This document shows, one piece after another, positions 26,462 through 36,184 of a stretch of 64,000 nt of DNA (positions are counted from its first letter, which is position 1; the number at the start of each line of letters is the position of its first letter). The position numbers and the translations under genes are program-made. The stretch is from the NCBI GenBank assembly GCA_963839165.1, contig CAWIUG010000006.1:186001-250000 (forward strand), in the 5' to 3' direction. The notes below the pieces were generated by a model that was not told the DNA's origin, did not search any database, and was given only the letters and a program-made list of their open reading frames with translations. The stretch is from DATFVA01 sp963839165 (GTDB lineage: Bacteria; Bacteroidota; Ignavibacteria; Ignavibacteriales; Ignavibacteriaceae).

Positions 26462-26929
26462 ATGGATTATAAGATCATTACCCTCCCTAATAACTCAAAA
26501 GAGATCTCAGATATGTCGGTCTCCCTTCATAACGACCTTGAACTGAGATACGGAAAAGGAAGTATCGAAGGATTTATTGAAGAAAATAAAAATATGTTGG
26601 TTTTCTATGCGGCTGTGGACGGTGATGGTAATGCTGCTGCCTGCGGGGCACTGAGACACGTTGATGATATTACAGCTGAGATAAAAAGAATGTATGTAAA
26701 AAATGAATATAGAGGCATGGGATTATCGAAGATGATACTGAAAGAACTGGAAGATACAGCTTTGCAGATGGATTACCGGAGGATCATTCTTGAGACGGGA
26801 CTAAAGCAGCCTGAGGCGATGAACCTGTATGAGAAGTTCGGGTATACCAAAATTAAACCTTACGGCCAACATAAGGACGACCCTGACAGCGTCTGTTATG
26901 AAAAGATCATGCCCCTATTTGATCGCTGA
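26462..26929 (+). CDS. GNAT family N-acetyltransferase
   Basis: A 155-residue GNAT domain protein. The acetyl-CoA-binding motif A is visible as IKRMYVKNEYRGMGLSKMIL (Q/RxxGxG/A type), followed by motif B LETGLKQPEAMNLYEKFGY. It transfers an acetyl group to an unknown amine substrate in the cytoplasm. It is a single-domain protein of normal length with no informative partner gene. The hairpin repeats end 15 bases upstream of its start. Confidence 0.87.
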   Translation: MDYKIITLPNNSKEISDMSVSLHNDLELRYGKGSIEGFIEENKNMLVFYAAVDGDGNAAACGALRHVDDITAEIKRMYVKNEYRGMGLSKMILKELEDTALQMDYRRIILETGLKQPEAMNLYEKFGYTKIKPYGQHKDDPDSVCYEKIMPLFDR

Positions 26930-27220
26930 TATTTTCCCAAAGCTCACCCTGCCAACTTCAACAGCGCAACTCTCTGAATCCATGTTCCTACCAGCGATAA
27001 GCTTTGTCCCGATACAAAAAGACGGTAGTTTTTGTGGCTTGGAGCACGTAATGCCAGTTTAAAATGATTGTTTGGAGAGCTCATTTAGCTCATAAGTGAT
27101 ATTTTTTGAGGTTAATATAATAATGACGGATATTAAAAAAGTTGATAAATGAGTGTAGATTGTGTTAGCCTCAAAATAAAGTTATATTATACCACAAAAT
27201 TTCAAATTCGAGGTTGAAGA
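26930..27220. other. Gene-free spacer
   Basis: A 291-base spacer. The right half is AT-rich and likely holds the promoter of the phosphatase gene. A GAGCT/AGCTC inverted repeat is present near 27078-27092. Nothing else stands out. Confidence 0.4.
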
Positions 27221-28195
27221 ATGGATACTTTGAACCTCCCCTACCTACGGAAACAGCTAACCGAACGCAGAGAACGGCTGGAAAACAGTGCGAAAAATCT
27301 TACTGAACCCGTTAAAGTATATCGACTTCTCCAGCAGATCGACAGAACCCTTGAAAGGATAGGTAAGGGCTCATTCGGTATTTGTGAAGTCTGCCATGAC
27401 CCTATCGAACCCGAGCGGCTGGTTTTTGACCCAATGATAACTGTCTGTCTGGATCACCTCAACAATGAACAGCAGCGCGCTCTTGAACAGGATCTGGAAC
27501 TTGCCCGCAGAGTACAACACGGACTCCTCCCCATGAATAATATCAGTGTCGATGGCTGGCAATTCAGTTACCGGTACCATCCCGCAGGTGTAGTAAGCGG
27601 TGATTTCTGTGATTTTATTCAGGGAGATGACGGCTCGTTCTTCTTCGTGATCGGTGACGTTTCGGGCAAAGGAATTTCCGCCTCACTCATGATGTCGCAG
27701 CTTCACGCACTTGTACGAAGCTTTCTTACTTTCGGTCTTCCTCTTCACGAAATCGTAAAAAGAACCAACAGACTGTTCTGCGAAAGTATTCTTTCTAATA
27801 ATTATGCAACGATGGTTTTCGGTAAAGGCGGTAACGATGGGGTAATTGAATTCTGTATTGCCGGCCATAATCCGCCGCTCCTTTTTAAGGATAATAATTT
27901 CACTAAAATAAAGGCAACCGGCGTTCCGGTGGGTTTGTTCTGCGGATCGGAATACACGGTTAGCAGGTATTCAATGGAAGCGGGAAATAAGATCCTTATT
28001 TATACAGATGGTCTCACAGAATCCTTTTCGGGGGGAGAGGAGTTTGGTGAAAACCGGTTGATTGAAAGCTTTTTGAATTCCGGAGAAGAGGCTCCGGAAC
28101 TTATTCTTGATAAATTATTCTCAGAGCATAGTACTTTTATGAAAGCGGCAAAACCATCTGATGACATAACTGCCGCGGTATTAAAAAAAGTTTAA
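27221..28195 (+). CDS. TraR/DksA-type zinc finger fused to a SpoIIE-like PP2C phosphatase
   Basis: A 324-residue fusion. Residues 1-80 resemble the coiled-coil plus C-terminal zinc finger of DksA/TraR proteins (ERIGKGSFGICEVCHDPI). Ligands are Cys55, Cys58, Cys76 and, unusually, His79 (CLDH) in place of the fourth Cys. Residues about 85-324 are a SpoIIE/RsbU-type serine phosphatase with RRVQHGLLP, metal site SGDFCDF and GDVSGKGISASLMM. RsbU-type enzymes dephosphorylate anti-anti-sigma proteins in partner-switching stress pathways. The fusion could couple that to RNA polymerase or nucleotide signals, which is inference. No anti-sigma partners lie nearby. Confidence 0.87.
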   Translation: MDTLNLPYLRKQLTERRERLENSAKNLTEPVKVYRLLQQIDRTLERIGKGSFGICEVCHDPIEPERLVFDPMITVCLDHLNNEQQRALEQDLELARRVQHGLLPMNNISVDGWQFSYRYHPAGVVSGDFCDFIQGDDGSFFFVIGDVSGKGISASLMMSQLHALVRSFLTFGLPLHEIVKRTNRLFCESILSNNYATMVFGKGGNDGVIEFCIAGHNPPLLFKDNNFTKIKATGVPVGLFCGSEYTVSRYSMEAGNKILIYTDGLTESFSGGEEFGENRLIESFLNSGEEAPELILDKLFSEHSTFMKAAKPSDDITAAVLKKV

Positions 28196-28218
28196 TCATC
28201 CTTGTAAAGTGCGCTGAT

Positions 28219-28584
28219 ATGAAAACCAAAAGGAAATGTGTCGAGGTACCATGCGGTGACTGTACACTGTGCTGCCAGGGGGACGCAATCAGACTGCAGG
28301 AAGTAGACGATCCTGGCAAGTATCTCACTGAACCTCACTCCTCCATACCCGGAGCTCTGATGCTTGCTCATAAACCTAACGGCGACTGTATTTACCTTAC
28401 GGAAAACGGCTGCGCTATCCATGATTGCGCTCCTGCATTGTGCAGGGGTGCCGACTGTCGCGTACTTGCATATAAATATAATTTTGAGATGGCCCTGAAG
28501 CTTCACGAAATCGGTAGAATAGATCTGCGCGTCTGGGATAAGGGCAATGAGCTTATCAAAAAGATGAGACAGGGAAAAGGGTAA
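28219..28584 (+). CDS. YkgJ-type cysteine cluster protein
   Basis: A 121-residue protein with the CxxCxxCC signature of the YkgJ family (CGDCTLCCQG) and further Cys residues in CIYLTENGCAIHDCAPALCRGADC. The family is annotated as a putative zinc or iron chelating domain; function is not established. It starts 23 bases after the phosphatase stop and may share its transcript. Confidence 0.85.
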   Translation: MKTKRKCVEVPCGDCTLCCQGDAIRLQEVDDPGKYLTEPHSSIPGALMLAHKPNGDCIYLTENGCAIHDCAPALCRGADCRVLAYKYNFEMALKLHEIGRIDLRVWDKGNELIKKMRQGKG

Positions 28585-28661
28585 GATAATTGCGCTGTAT
28601 GTATTAAGGGTAAATTCTTATTATTTTAATTCCACTTGCGTCAAATTTTTGGTAAATATAT

Positions 28662-31600
28662 TTGTCAAGACTGTCTACGATATTTCTTCTGCTTTTAGCC
28701 TCATTCGGGTTTGATTCTGTCGCGGCACAGCCATTACCCGGCACAGATGGAAATCAAACTACCGGACTCCCCCTAATCAGGAATTATCACCCTTCAGAAT
28801 ATAATGCCACACCTCAGAACTGGTCAATTGTTAAGGACAAACGCGGTGTCATGTATTTCGCTAATACGGGCGGCGTGCTTGAATATGATGGAGTTCAGTG
28901 GAGATTGATCCCGGTAAAAAATGAAGTCGTCAGAACCCTGGCTATAGATGAGAATGGAATTATATATGTAGGCGGCGTAGATGAGATCGGCTGCCTTCAG
29001 CCTGACTCAGCGGGACTGATGAAATATGTTTCACTTACACATCTTCTCCCCTCAGATGAAAGAGGGTTCGGCGATATATGGAGTATATATGTTTCAGAAA
29101 CGGGAATATTCTTCCAGAGTGCCTCTCATCTATTTCTGATTGAAGATCCTGTTTCTTCATCGCCCGGATCAAAACCGCCCGGGGTTAAAACCTGGCACCC
29201 AAAGTCCATTTTTAGTCCTGCCTTTTTTGTAAACGGTACTTATTACATACCTGAGTCGGGTACAGGAATTCTCACGCTTACAGGAGATTCGCTTACCATT
29301 GTGCCGGGAAGCGGACAGTTTGCTAAGGAAACGATTTATGATATGCTCAATTATACCGGGGATAATAAAAAGGAGAGTGAACAGAAAAGCATCCTGATCG
29401 GAACCGCCGATAATGGTTTTTATATATATGATGGTAGGAATTTTACAAAGTTCAGGACCGGGGCGGATAATTTTATTCGTGCAAATGCCCTCTATTTCAG
29501 AGGAGGGATCCTCAGTAACAATACGTATGTGTTCGGCACGCAGACCGGCGGAATGATAGTTATAGATAATAAAGGCAGGCTGCTGCAGATTATAAATAAA
29601 AAGAATGGACTTAGTGATAATACTGTCTGGTTTGTTTATCCTGATGACAGCGGAACATTGTGGCTCGGATTGAATAATGGAATCGCCAGGGTGTCATATC
29701 CTTCCCCTCTCACATTAATTGATTCCCGGTTCGGAATTGACGGACTAATTTTTTATGTCAGTCAATATAAGGGTAATCTCTATTTATCTACTCCTAACGG
29801 CGTCTATCATCAGGACGGTAATGAGGGAAGTTTAACATCTCAGTTCAGTCTCGTGGACGGAATTAATTCTGAATCCTGGGAGCTGCTGGATCTGGGCGAT
29901 TATCAGCTCGCTGCTACAACTCACGGTGTTTATACAATAAAGAACGGCAGTTCTGAAAAAATAAATACGGATTGGAGATTTGCTTATTCCTTCTGCAGAA
30001 GCCGGCAGCATCCTGATATAATATACACGGGACTGCATGACGGTATCGCAAAATTGAAATTAAGGAACGGAGAATGGACTGACGATGGCAGGATCCCGGG
30101 CGTAAATGAAATCATTACACAAATCGTTGAAGACGAAGACGGTACGCTATGGCTTTCTTCATATAATAAGGGCATCATAAAGATCATTCCCGATTATAGC
30201 GGTAATAATTCTTCATATACAATCTTAAGGTTTGAAGATAAAATTTCAGGCCGGCAGCTCCCTGTAGTAATGTATTTGAACAAGGTGATTTTCGGAACTC
30301 CCAGGGGCCCTGTGAATTTTGATCAGGAGACAAATACATTTGTGTATGATTCACGGTTCGGCGATCACTTTAAGGAATTCAATGTAACCGACTTAAAACT
30401 GGATGCGTCAGGCAGATTGTGGATTGCGGGCAGCAAGAATAATACTTCTGAGACTGACCGTATATCTCCGGCTGCTAAGACAGGTTTCAGCTGGGAATCT
30501 TTTCCGCGATTAAATATTATAATGGATCATATCTCCTCATTCTCAACTTATAAGTTATTTCCTGATAGAAATGATAAAAATCTTTTGTGGATAGCCTACG
30601 GAGCGGCGCTGTATAGATTTGATATAAAGGAGGCTCAGTCTCAAAAGGCTCCAACTGATTATTATTCGCTCATCAGACGGGTAACCTTGAACGGCGACAG
30701 CACTATTTATTCGGGCGCCTTTTCGTCTGACAGGCTTGACAGCAGGGAATGGAACCTGGCAGTTGGCTTAAATTCCATCGCTATAAATTATTCTTCCTCA
30801 AGCTATTATCATGAAGAAAGCAACAAATATCATTTTATGCTGGAAGGATATGATGACAAATGGTCTGACTGGACTTCCGAAAGCCGTAAGGAGTATACCA
30901 ACCTGTCACCCGGTACTTATAAATTTGTTGTTCAGGCAAGGAATATCCTCGGAGAAATCAGTAGGCCCGCCTCTTTTACTTTTTACATACCCTCTCCCTG
31001 GTACAGTTCTGTTTGGGCCATAGTTCTGTTCTCCCTGCTCCTTCTATCGGGGATCTGGTGGGTGGTAAATCTCAGGTTCCGTATCCTGGAAAGAAGGAAT
31101 GTTGAGCTTGAAGATATCGTTAATAAAAGAACGAATGAGGTTCGCAGACAAAAGGATATCCTCGAGGAACAGGCTAAAAAGCTTCTGGAACTTGACAGGC
31201 TGAAGACAAATTTCTTTGCCAATATTTCGCACGAATTCAGAACCCCCCTCACTCTGATCATGGGTCAGATAGAGAGTGTTCTCGGTGCAAAACCAGAAGA
31301 ATTTACACGCAGAAAGCTGAAGACGGCATTATCGAATTCAAAACAGCTTCAGGCATTAATTAACCGCCTTCTGGAACTTACCAAACTGGAATCGGGGGAA
31401 TTCCGGATGAAGGTCACCTCAACAGAACTGAATTCTTTTCTTCGAAAAATACTTTCGGCTTTTGAATCGCTTACGGAGAAGCGCAATATTAAACTTGGGT
31501 TCAATAGGTATAAAGATGATATCTATATCTACCTGGATAAAGAGAAAGCAGAGGAGGTTTTCAATAACCTTATTTCTAATGCGATAAAGTTTACACCGGA

Positions 31601-32771
31601 GAACGGCATAATTTCGCTGACGATAACAAAGGAGGAAGAAAATGCTGACTATGTCCGTGTTCATGTAACTGATACAGGCACAGGAATCAGGGAGGGAGAC
31701 CTTAGTCATATTTTCGACCGTTTTTACCAGGTTGATAGTTCACAGACAAGAGAATATGAAGGAACTGGTATCGGACTTGCCATTGTTAAAGAACTCGTAC
31801 AGCTGCATAAGGGTGTTATCTCGGTTACCAGCACTCCGGGAAAAGGAACTGAATTCACTATCCTGCTGCGCCTTGGAAAGGATCACCTCATAAATGAACC
31901 TAATGTCGACTTTGTTGAAGCCGAAAAAGAATCAGCCAGCACAGGGATCGTTGAGGAGGAGTCAGCTTCTGCCGAGGAATATTATAGTGAAACCGGTCAA
32001 GAGGAGGATAAAGGGAAAGAAGTGGTTCTCATTGTAGAGGATAATCACGATATGCGAAGCTTTATAAAGGAGAACCTTGAGGGGGATTACCGTGTAATTC
32101 AGGCTAAAAATGGTGAAGAGGGTGTTAATAAAGCGCTGGAGTTTATCCCCGACCTCATAATTACCGATGTTATGATGCCTGCGATGAATGGCTTCGAACT
32201 GACCGGTATGTTAAAGATGGATAATAAAACTAGCCACATTCCCATAATAATGCTTACAGCAAAAGCCGATGAGGAAAGTAAACTGAAGGGACTGGATATA
32301 GGGGTAGACGATTATCTCATAAAACCTTTCAGCACAAAGGAGCTTTATGCCAGGGTTGGAAATCTTATTAAATTGCGAAGACTGCTGAAAGAACGATATA
32401 ATGAAATCAGCGCCATAAATCCCAGTGAGATTGACGCTAAACCAATTGATAAAGAATTTATCGATAAAGTTTTCAGAATTATAAAAGAACACCTCGAAGA
32501 TCAATCCTTCAGCGTTACGATGCTGGCTGGTGAAGTTGGAATGAGCGTTTCGCAATTAAACAGGAAACTTAATGCCCTCATCAACCAGTCGGCCGGTAAG
32601 CTTATTCGGTCTACAAAACTGGATTATGCCTCACAGCTTCTGAAAAGTAAAGCTGGTAATATTTCAGAAATTGCGTACAGGGTGGGGTTTAGCGACGCAC
32701 CGGGATTTACACACAGCTTTAAGGAAAAATTCGGCTGCTCCCCTACCGAATATCTGAAATTAAAAAAATAG
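28662..32771 (+). CDS. Hybrid two-component regulator (HTCS): propeller, Y_Y_Y, kinase, receiver, AraC
   Basis: A 1369-residue one-protein signalling system. The order is signal peptide, periplasmic two-component propeller repeats (about 40-690; e.g. GTLWLGLNNGIAR), Y_Y_Y domain (about 700-775), one transmembrane helix (about 782-802), then HisKA with His in ISHEFRTPL (about 857). Next are HATPase (NNLISNAIKF, GTGIGLAIVKE), a receiver with phospho-Asp in IITDVMMP (about 1167) and an AraC HTH (about 1283-1368). The best start is TTG at 28662, since no ATG precedes the signal peptide. It lies directly upstream of three T9SS-secreted protein genes and may control them. HTCS proteins usually sense carbohydrate fragments, but no SusC/SusD pair is present here. 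Confidence 0.93.
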   Translation: MSRLSTIFLLLLASFGFDSVAAQPLPGTDGNQTTGLPLIRNYHPSEYNATPQNWSIVKDKRGVMYFANTGGVLEYDGVQWRLIPVKNEVVRTLAIDENGIIYVGGVDEIGCLQPDSAGLMKYVSLTHLLPSDERGFGDIWSIYVSETGIFFQSASHLFLIEDPVSSSPGSKPPGVKTWHPKSIFSPAFFVNGTYYIPESGTGILTLTGDSLTIVPGSGQFAKETIYDMLNYTGDNKKESEQKSILIGTADNGFYIYDGRNFTKFRTGADNFIRANALYFRGGILSNNTYVFGTQTGGMIVIDNKGRLLQIINKKNGLSDNTVWFVYPDDSGTLWLGLNNGIARVSYPSPLTLIDSRFGIDGLIFYVSQYKGNLYLSTPNGVYHQDGNEGSLTSQFSLVDGINSESWELLDLGDYQLAATTHGVYTIKNGSSEKINTDWRFAYSFCRSRQHPDIIYTGLHDGIAKLKLRNGEWTDDGRIPGVNEIITQIVEDEDGTLWLSSYNKGIIKIIPDYSGNNSSYTILRFEDKISGRQLPVVMYLNKVIFGTPRGPVNFDQETNTFVYDSRFGDHFKEFNVTDLKLDASGRLWIAGSKNNTSETDRISPAAKTGFSWESFPRLNIIMDHISSFSTYKLFPDRNDKNLLWIAYGAALYRFDIKEAQSQKAPTDYYSLIRRVTLNGDSTIYSGAFSSDRLDSREWNLAVGLNSIAINYSSSSYYHEESNKYHFMLEGYDDKWSDWTSESRKEYTNLSPGTYKFVVQARNILGEISRPASFTFYIPSPWYSSVWAIVLFSLLLLSGIWWVVNLRFRILERRNVELEDIVNKRTNEVRRQKDILEEQAKKLLELDRLKTNFFANISHEFRTPLTLIMGQIESVLGAKPEEFTRRKLKTALSNSKQLQALINRLLELTKLESGEFRMKVTSTELNSFLRKILSAFESLTEKRNIKLGFNRYKDDIYIYLDKEKAEEVFNNLISNAIKFTPENGIISLTITKEEENADYVRVHVTDTGTGIREGDLSHIFDRFYQVDSSQTREYEGTGIGLAIVKELVQLHKGVISVTSTPGKGTEFTILLRLGKDHLINEPNVDFVEAEKESASTGIVEEESASAEEYYSETGQEEDKGKEVVLIVEDNHDMRSFIKENLEGDYRVIQAKNGEEGVNKALEFIPDLIITDVMMPAMNGFELTGMLKMDNKTSHIPIIMLTAKADEESKLKGLDIGVDDYLIKPFSTKELYARVGNLIKLRRLLKERYNEISAINPSEIDAKPIDKEFIDKVFRIIKEHLEDQSFSVTMLAGEVGMSVSQLNRKLNALINQSAGKLIRSTKLDYASQLLKSKAGNISEIAYRVGFSDAPGFTHSFKEKFGCSPTEYLKLKK

Positions 32772-32916
32772 CGATTCCGGATATTTATCTCCTGTTCCCT
32801 CAAAAAATAATGTTATTACTGCGCGTGCACAAAATTCACAATTCTATGAGCAGAATTCGTAATACTAAAGAAAATCCATTTATTACTTTTGAATAATTAA
32901 AACCGGAGGAATCATT

Positions 32917-34521
32917 ATGAAAAGTTTATCTACAATTATAGCAATACTCTTGTTAGTGTTTGCAAATGCACCGGCACAAACGCAAAGTGAAATTATTGAC
33001 CTCGGACCGGGCGGAATAAGCCGGGTTTCAAGAAACGGCGAATTTGTCTGCGGAATGAGCTATCCATCCCCGGCCTTTAGATGGAGTGAAAATACAGGCA
33101 GAATAGAACTGGGTGTCGCAGAGTTCTCCGAAGCATACGGTGTGTCAGATAATGGCATTGTTGCCGGAAGATTTTATGACCCTAACCTCCCCGCCCCTGG
33201 TGGAAATCCAACATTAAGAGCTGGTTATTGGGAAAATGGCAGCTGGACAGCATTGGCCGGACTCGATAGTCTCCTTCCCCTTGATGAAATGAGCTTTACT
33301 CACGCTTATGGAATTTCAGCCGATGGTTCAAGGATAGCAGGAATGCAGTGGCACGCGAACTGGACGGTTGAGGCTGTATACTGGGAAAATGGTGTAGTTA
33401 CAGGACTCGGACAGACGGATGGAGGAAACAGCAGGGTAAACGCTCTTTCAGCTGATGGTTTAGTCATGGCAGGATGGAATGGCGGTCCCGGCAATGTACC
33501 CGATAGAACTGCATATTATTGGGATCCTGCACCTCATTTTATGGGCGGCTACGATACAACTTATCCTGTCGGAGAGAGTGAAGGCATTAGTTCCGATGGT
33601 TCTATGATAGTGGGAGGCTCGGCAGGTGTTGTATTTTTATGGACGGAAGCAGCGGGAATACAGTGGCTGACGGATCCTGGTGTCTATCAGGGCGGAGAAG
33701 GGCTTGATATTTCTGATGATGGTACCATCGTTGGATATGTTAATCCCGGAGGATTCAATTACCAGGCTTTTATTAAGAAACCGGGATGGACTGATATTGT
33801 TTATTTATCAACTTATATAAGCGACAGCCTCGGGATTACAGCATATAACGACTGGTATTTAGCGTTCGGAGCTTCAATTTCAGCTGATGGAAAGACTGTC
33901 GGGATCTCCGCATATAACCCTTCGTCTGAACCAAGAGCGATAGTTCTAAAAATCAATAACGTAGTGCCCGTTGAATTTACATCTTTTACTGCGTCTGCAG
34001 GGAATTCTTCTGTAAATCTTAACTGGACCACTGCCACAGAAACTAATAATTCTGGATTTGAAGTAGAGAGAAAAAGCAGTAAGACTGAATGGCAGCCAAT
34101 CGGTTTTGTTCAGGGAGAAGGAACCTCCGTCTCAGGTACAAATTATGTGTTTACAGACCAGCATCCGGAAATCGGAATAAATTATTACCGATTGAGACAG
34201 ATCGACTTTGACGGTACTTTCAACTATTCCAGCACTGTTGAGACTGAATTTGTACCCGGTGTGTATGCCTTGCAGCAAAACTTTCCCAACCCATTCAATC
34301 CCACAACAACTATACGGTTTAGCGTGCCGAACGAGGACCATGTAAACCTGACGGTTTATAATTTAATTGGTGAAAAGGTAATTACGCTTGTTGATGAAGT
34401 GATGGATCAGGGTTCCCACACGGTTAATTTCAACGGCAGCGGACTGGCAAGCGGACTATACATTCTAAGAATGACTTCCGGCAGTTATTCCTCAATAATA
34501 AAAATGAACTTATTGAAATAA
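32917..34521 (+). CDS. T9SS-secreted protein with HAF-type repeats (paralogue 1)
   Basis: A 534-residue exported protein: signal peptide (to about 21), then repeats of the HAF type in a propeller-like region (for example GVSDNGIVAGRF, YGISADGSRIAG, GISSDGSMIVGG, LDISDDGTIVGY). A Fn3-like module (VEFTSFTASAG…WTTATETNNSGFEVER) and a T9SS type A sorting domain (NFPNPFNPTTTIRFSVP, ending IIKMNLLK) follow. Its ligand or role is unknown. It is preceded by CGGAGG and followed after 10 bases by its paralogue. The mature protein should be cell-surface bound or released. Confidence 0.87.
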   Translation: MKSLSTIIAILLLVFANAPAQTQSEIIDLGPGGISRVSRNGEFVCGMSYPSPAFRWSENTGRIELGVAEFSEAYGVSDNGIVAGRFYDPNLPAPGGNPTLRAGYWENGSWTALAGLDSLLPLDEMSFTHAYGISADGSRIAGMQWHANWTVEAVYWENGVVTGLGQTDGGNSRVNALSADGLVMAGWNGGPGNVPDRTAYYWDPAPHFMGGYDTTYPVGESEGISSDGSMIVGGSAGVVFLWTEAAGIQWLTDPGVYQGGEGLDISDDGTIVGYVNPGGFNYQAFIKKPGWTDIVYLSTYISDSLGITAYNDWYLAFGASISADGKTVGISAYNPSSEPRAIVLKINNVVPVEFTSFTASAGNSSVNLNWTTATETNNSGFEVERKSSKTEWQPIGFVQGEGTSVSGTNYVFTDQHPEIGINYYRLRQIDFDGTFNYSSTVETEFVPGVYALQQNFPNPFNPTTTIRFSVPNEDHVNLTVYNLIGEKVITLVDEVMDQGSHTVNFNGSGLASGLYILRMTSGSYSSIIKMNLLK

Positions 34522-34531
34522 GGGTACTACT

Positions 34532-36148
34532 ATGAAAATGAATTTGTTGCCAGTTTTAATTTTAATCTTATTTGCCTCTACTTCACAGATCCTCGCCCAA
34601 TCTTCAGCTCAGTTTATTGACCTGGGATCCGGAGGTGCTGCAAAGGTTTCAGATAACGGTGTCTTCGTTTGTGGAAATAATTATCCTTCACCTGGATTTC
34701 TGTGGTCGGAAAATTCAGGCAGAATAGATCTTGGAACAGGATACACGGAAGCAATGGGAGTCTCGAATGACGGTGTAGTCTCCGGTTCGTACACAGATCC
34801 GGATCTCCCAGATCCAAATGGCTCTCCTACTTTCAGAGGCGGTTATTATCAGAATAATCAATGGAACCCTTTACCCGGCTACCCGGGATACCCGATCCAG
34901 GATTCTATATCGTTTACATATGCTGACGGTATTTCAGCTGATGGCTCTATTATAGTCGGTATGCAATGGGTTCCCGGCTATAAAGCGGAAGCGGTCTACT
35001 GGGACGCCGCAAGGTCTATCTATCTGCTTGGAAGAACCGGAGGAGGAAGCAGCAAAGCAATGGACGCCGCCACAAATAATAATGGATTTATAATCGCAGG
35101 GTGGGACGGCGAATCATTGGGCCCCGATAGGAGAGCATTCTACTGGGATCCCCAGCCTCATTTTCTGGGAGGATATGATTCAACTTATCCTGTTGGCCAA
35201 AGCCTGGGAATGAACTCAGACGGAAGTAAGATTGTTGGCGGATCTGCAGGAGCCCCGTTCGTGTGGTCAGCTTCCGCGGGAATGCAGTGGATTACAACTG
35301 ATTATCTTAACAATGCTTCTTATGCAAAGGAGATTTCTGATAATGATATTGTAGTCGGTTATGTCAGCCCAAGTATGGGTAATTTTCAGGCCTTCATTAA
35401 AAAACCGGGATGGAGTGATATAATGTTCTTCAAAGACTACCTGATCGATAGTCTTGGGATAACAGGTATATCTGACTGGTATTTCCCTTTTGCTAATTCA
35501 ATTTCAGCTGATGGTTTAACTATCGTAGGTACAGCTTATCCGCCATCGGGAGGACCCAATGCCTATGTTGTTAAGATAAATAACCTGGTTCCTGTTGAAA
35601 TGACTTCATTTGTGGCGGATTGTATAAATGGTGCGGTCATTCTCCGGTGGAGCACAGCATCTGAAACGAATAATTATGGTTTTGAAATTCAAAGAAGAAC
35701 AGAATCTGCCGGATGGAGTAGAATATCATTTATTCAGGGACAGGGTTCAACAACAAAATCTTCTTTATATAGTTTTACTGACAATTCAGTCAGTAATGGA
35801 AAATATCTCTATAGGTTAAAACAATCTGATCTTGATGGTACGTTTAGTTACTCGAATATAATCGATGTCGATGTTAATAAGGCATCCGATTTTGCGCTTG
35901 AACAGAATTATCCAAATCCGTTTAATCCCGTAACCAGGATTTCTTTTTCAATTCCTCAGACTGGATTCGTAAATCTTTCAGTCTATAATGTACTGGGAGA
36001 GAAGGTGGTCACGCTTATAAATGAGATAAAGAGCGCGGGAAATCATGCGGTCGATTTTGATGCCTCAGAATTGACAAGCGGTGTTTATGTGTACCGGCTC
36101 CAGGCAGGCAGCAGTGTCTCGATTAAAAAAATGACGTTAATAAAATAG
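34532..36148 (+). CDS. T9SS-secreted protein with HAF-type repeats (paralogue 2)
   Basis: A 538-residue paralogue of the upstream gene with the same architecture. It has a signal peptide (to about 23), HAF-type repeats (GVSNDGVVSGSY, DGISADGSIIVGMQ, GMNSDGSKIVGG), VEMTSF module with STASETNNYGFEIQRR, and sorting domain NYPNPFNPVTRISFSIP. Shared stretches such as RRAFYWDPQPHFLGGYDSTYPVG show a clear tandem duplication. It is almost certainly co-transcribed with paralogue 1, with only a 10-base gap. Divergence is even across the length, so the duplication is not very recent. Confidence 0.87.
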   Translation: MKMNLLPVLILILFASTSQILAQSSAQFIDLGSGGAAKVSDNGVFVCGNNYPSPGFLWSENSGRIDLGTGYTEAMGVSNDGVVSGSYTDPDLPDPNGSPTFRGGYYQNNQWNPLPGYPGYPIQDSISFTYADGISADGSIIVGMQWVPGYKAEAVYWDAARSIYLLGRTGGGSSKAMDAATNNNGFIIAGWDGESLGPDRRAFYWDPQPHFLGGYDSTYPVGQSLGMNSDGSKIVGGSAGAPFVWSASAGMQWITTDYLNNASYAKEISDNDIVVGYVSPSMGNFQAFIKKPGWSDIMFFKDYLIDSLGITGISDWYFPFANSISADGLTIVGTAYPPSGGPNAYVVKINNLVPVEMTSFVADCINGAVILRWSTASETNNYGFEIQRRTESAGWSRISFIQGQGSTTKSSLYSFTDNSVSNGKYLYRLKQSDLDGTFSYSNIIDVDVNKASDFALEQNYPNPFNPVTRISFSIPQTGFVNLSVYNVLGEKVVTLINEIKSAGNHAVDFDASELTSGVYVYRLQAGSSVSIKKMTLIK

Positions 36149-36184
36149 ATCTTAACATTTTAATCATATAATCAGGAGTGTTCT

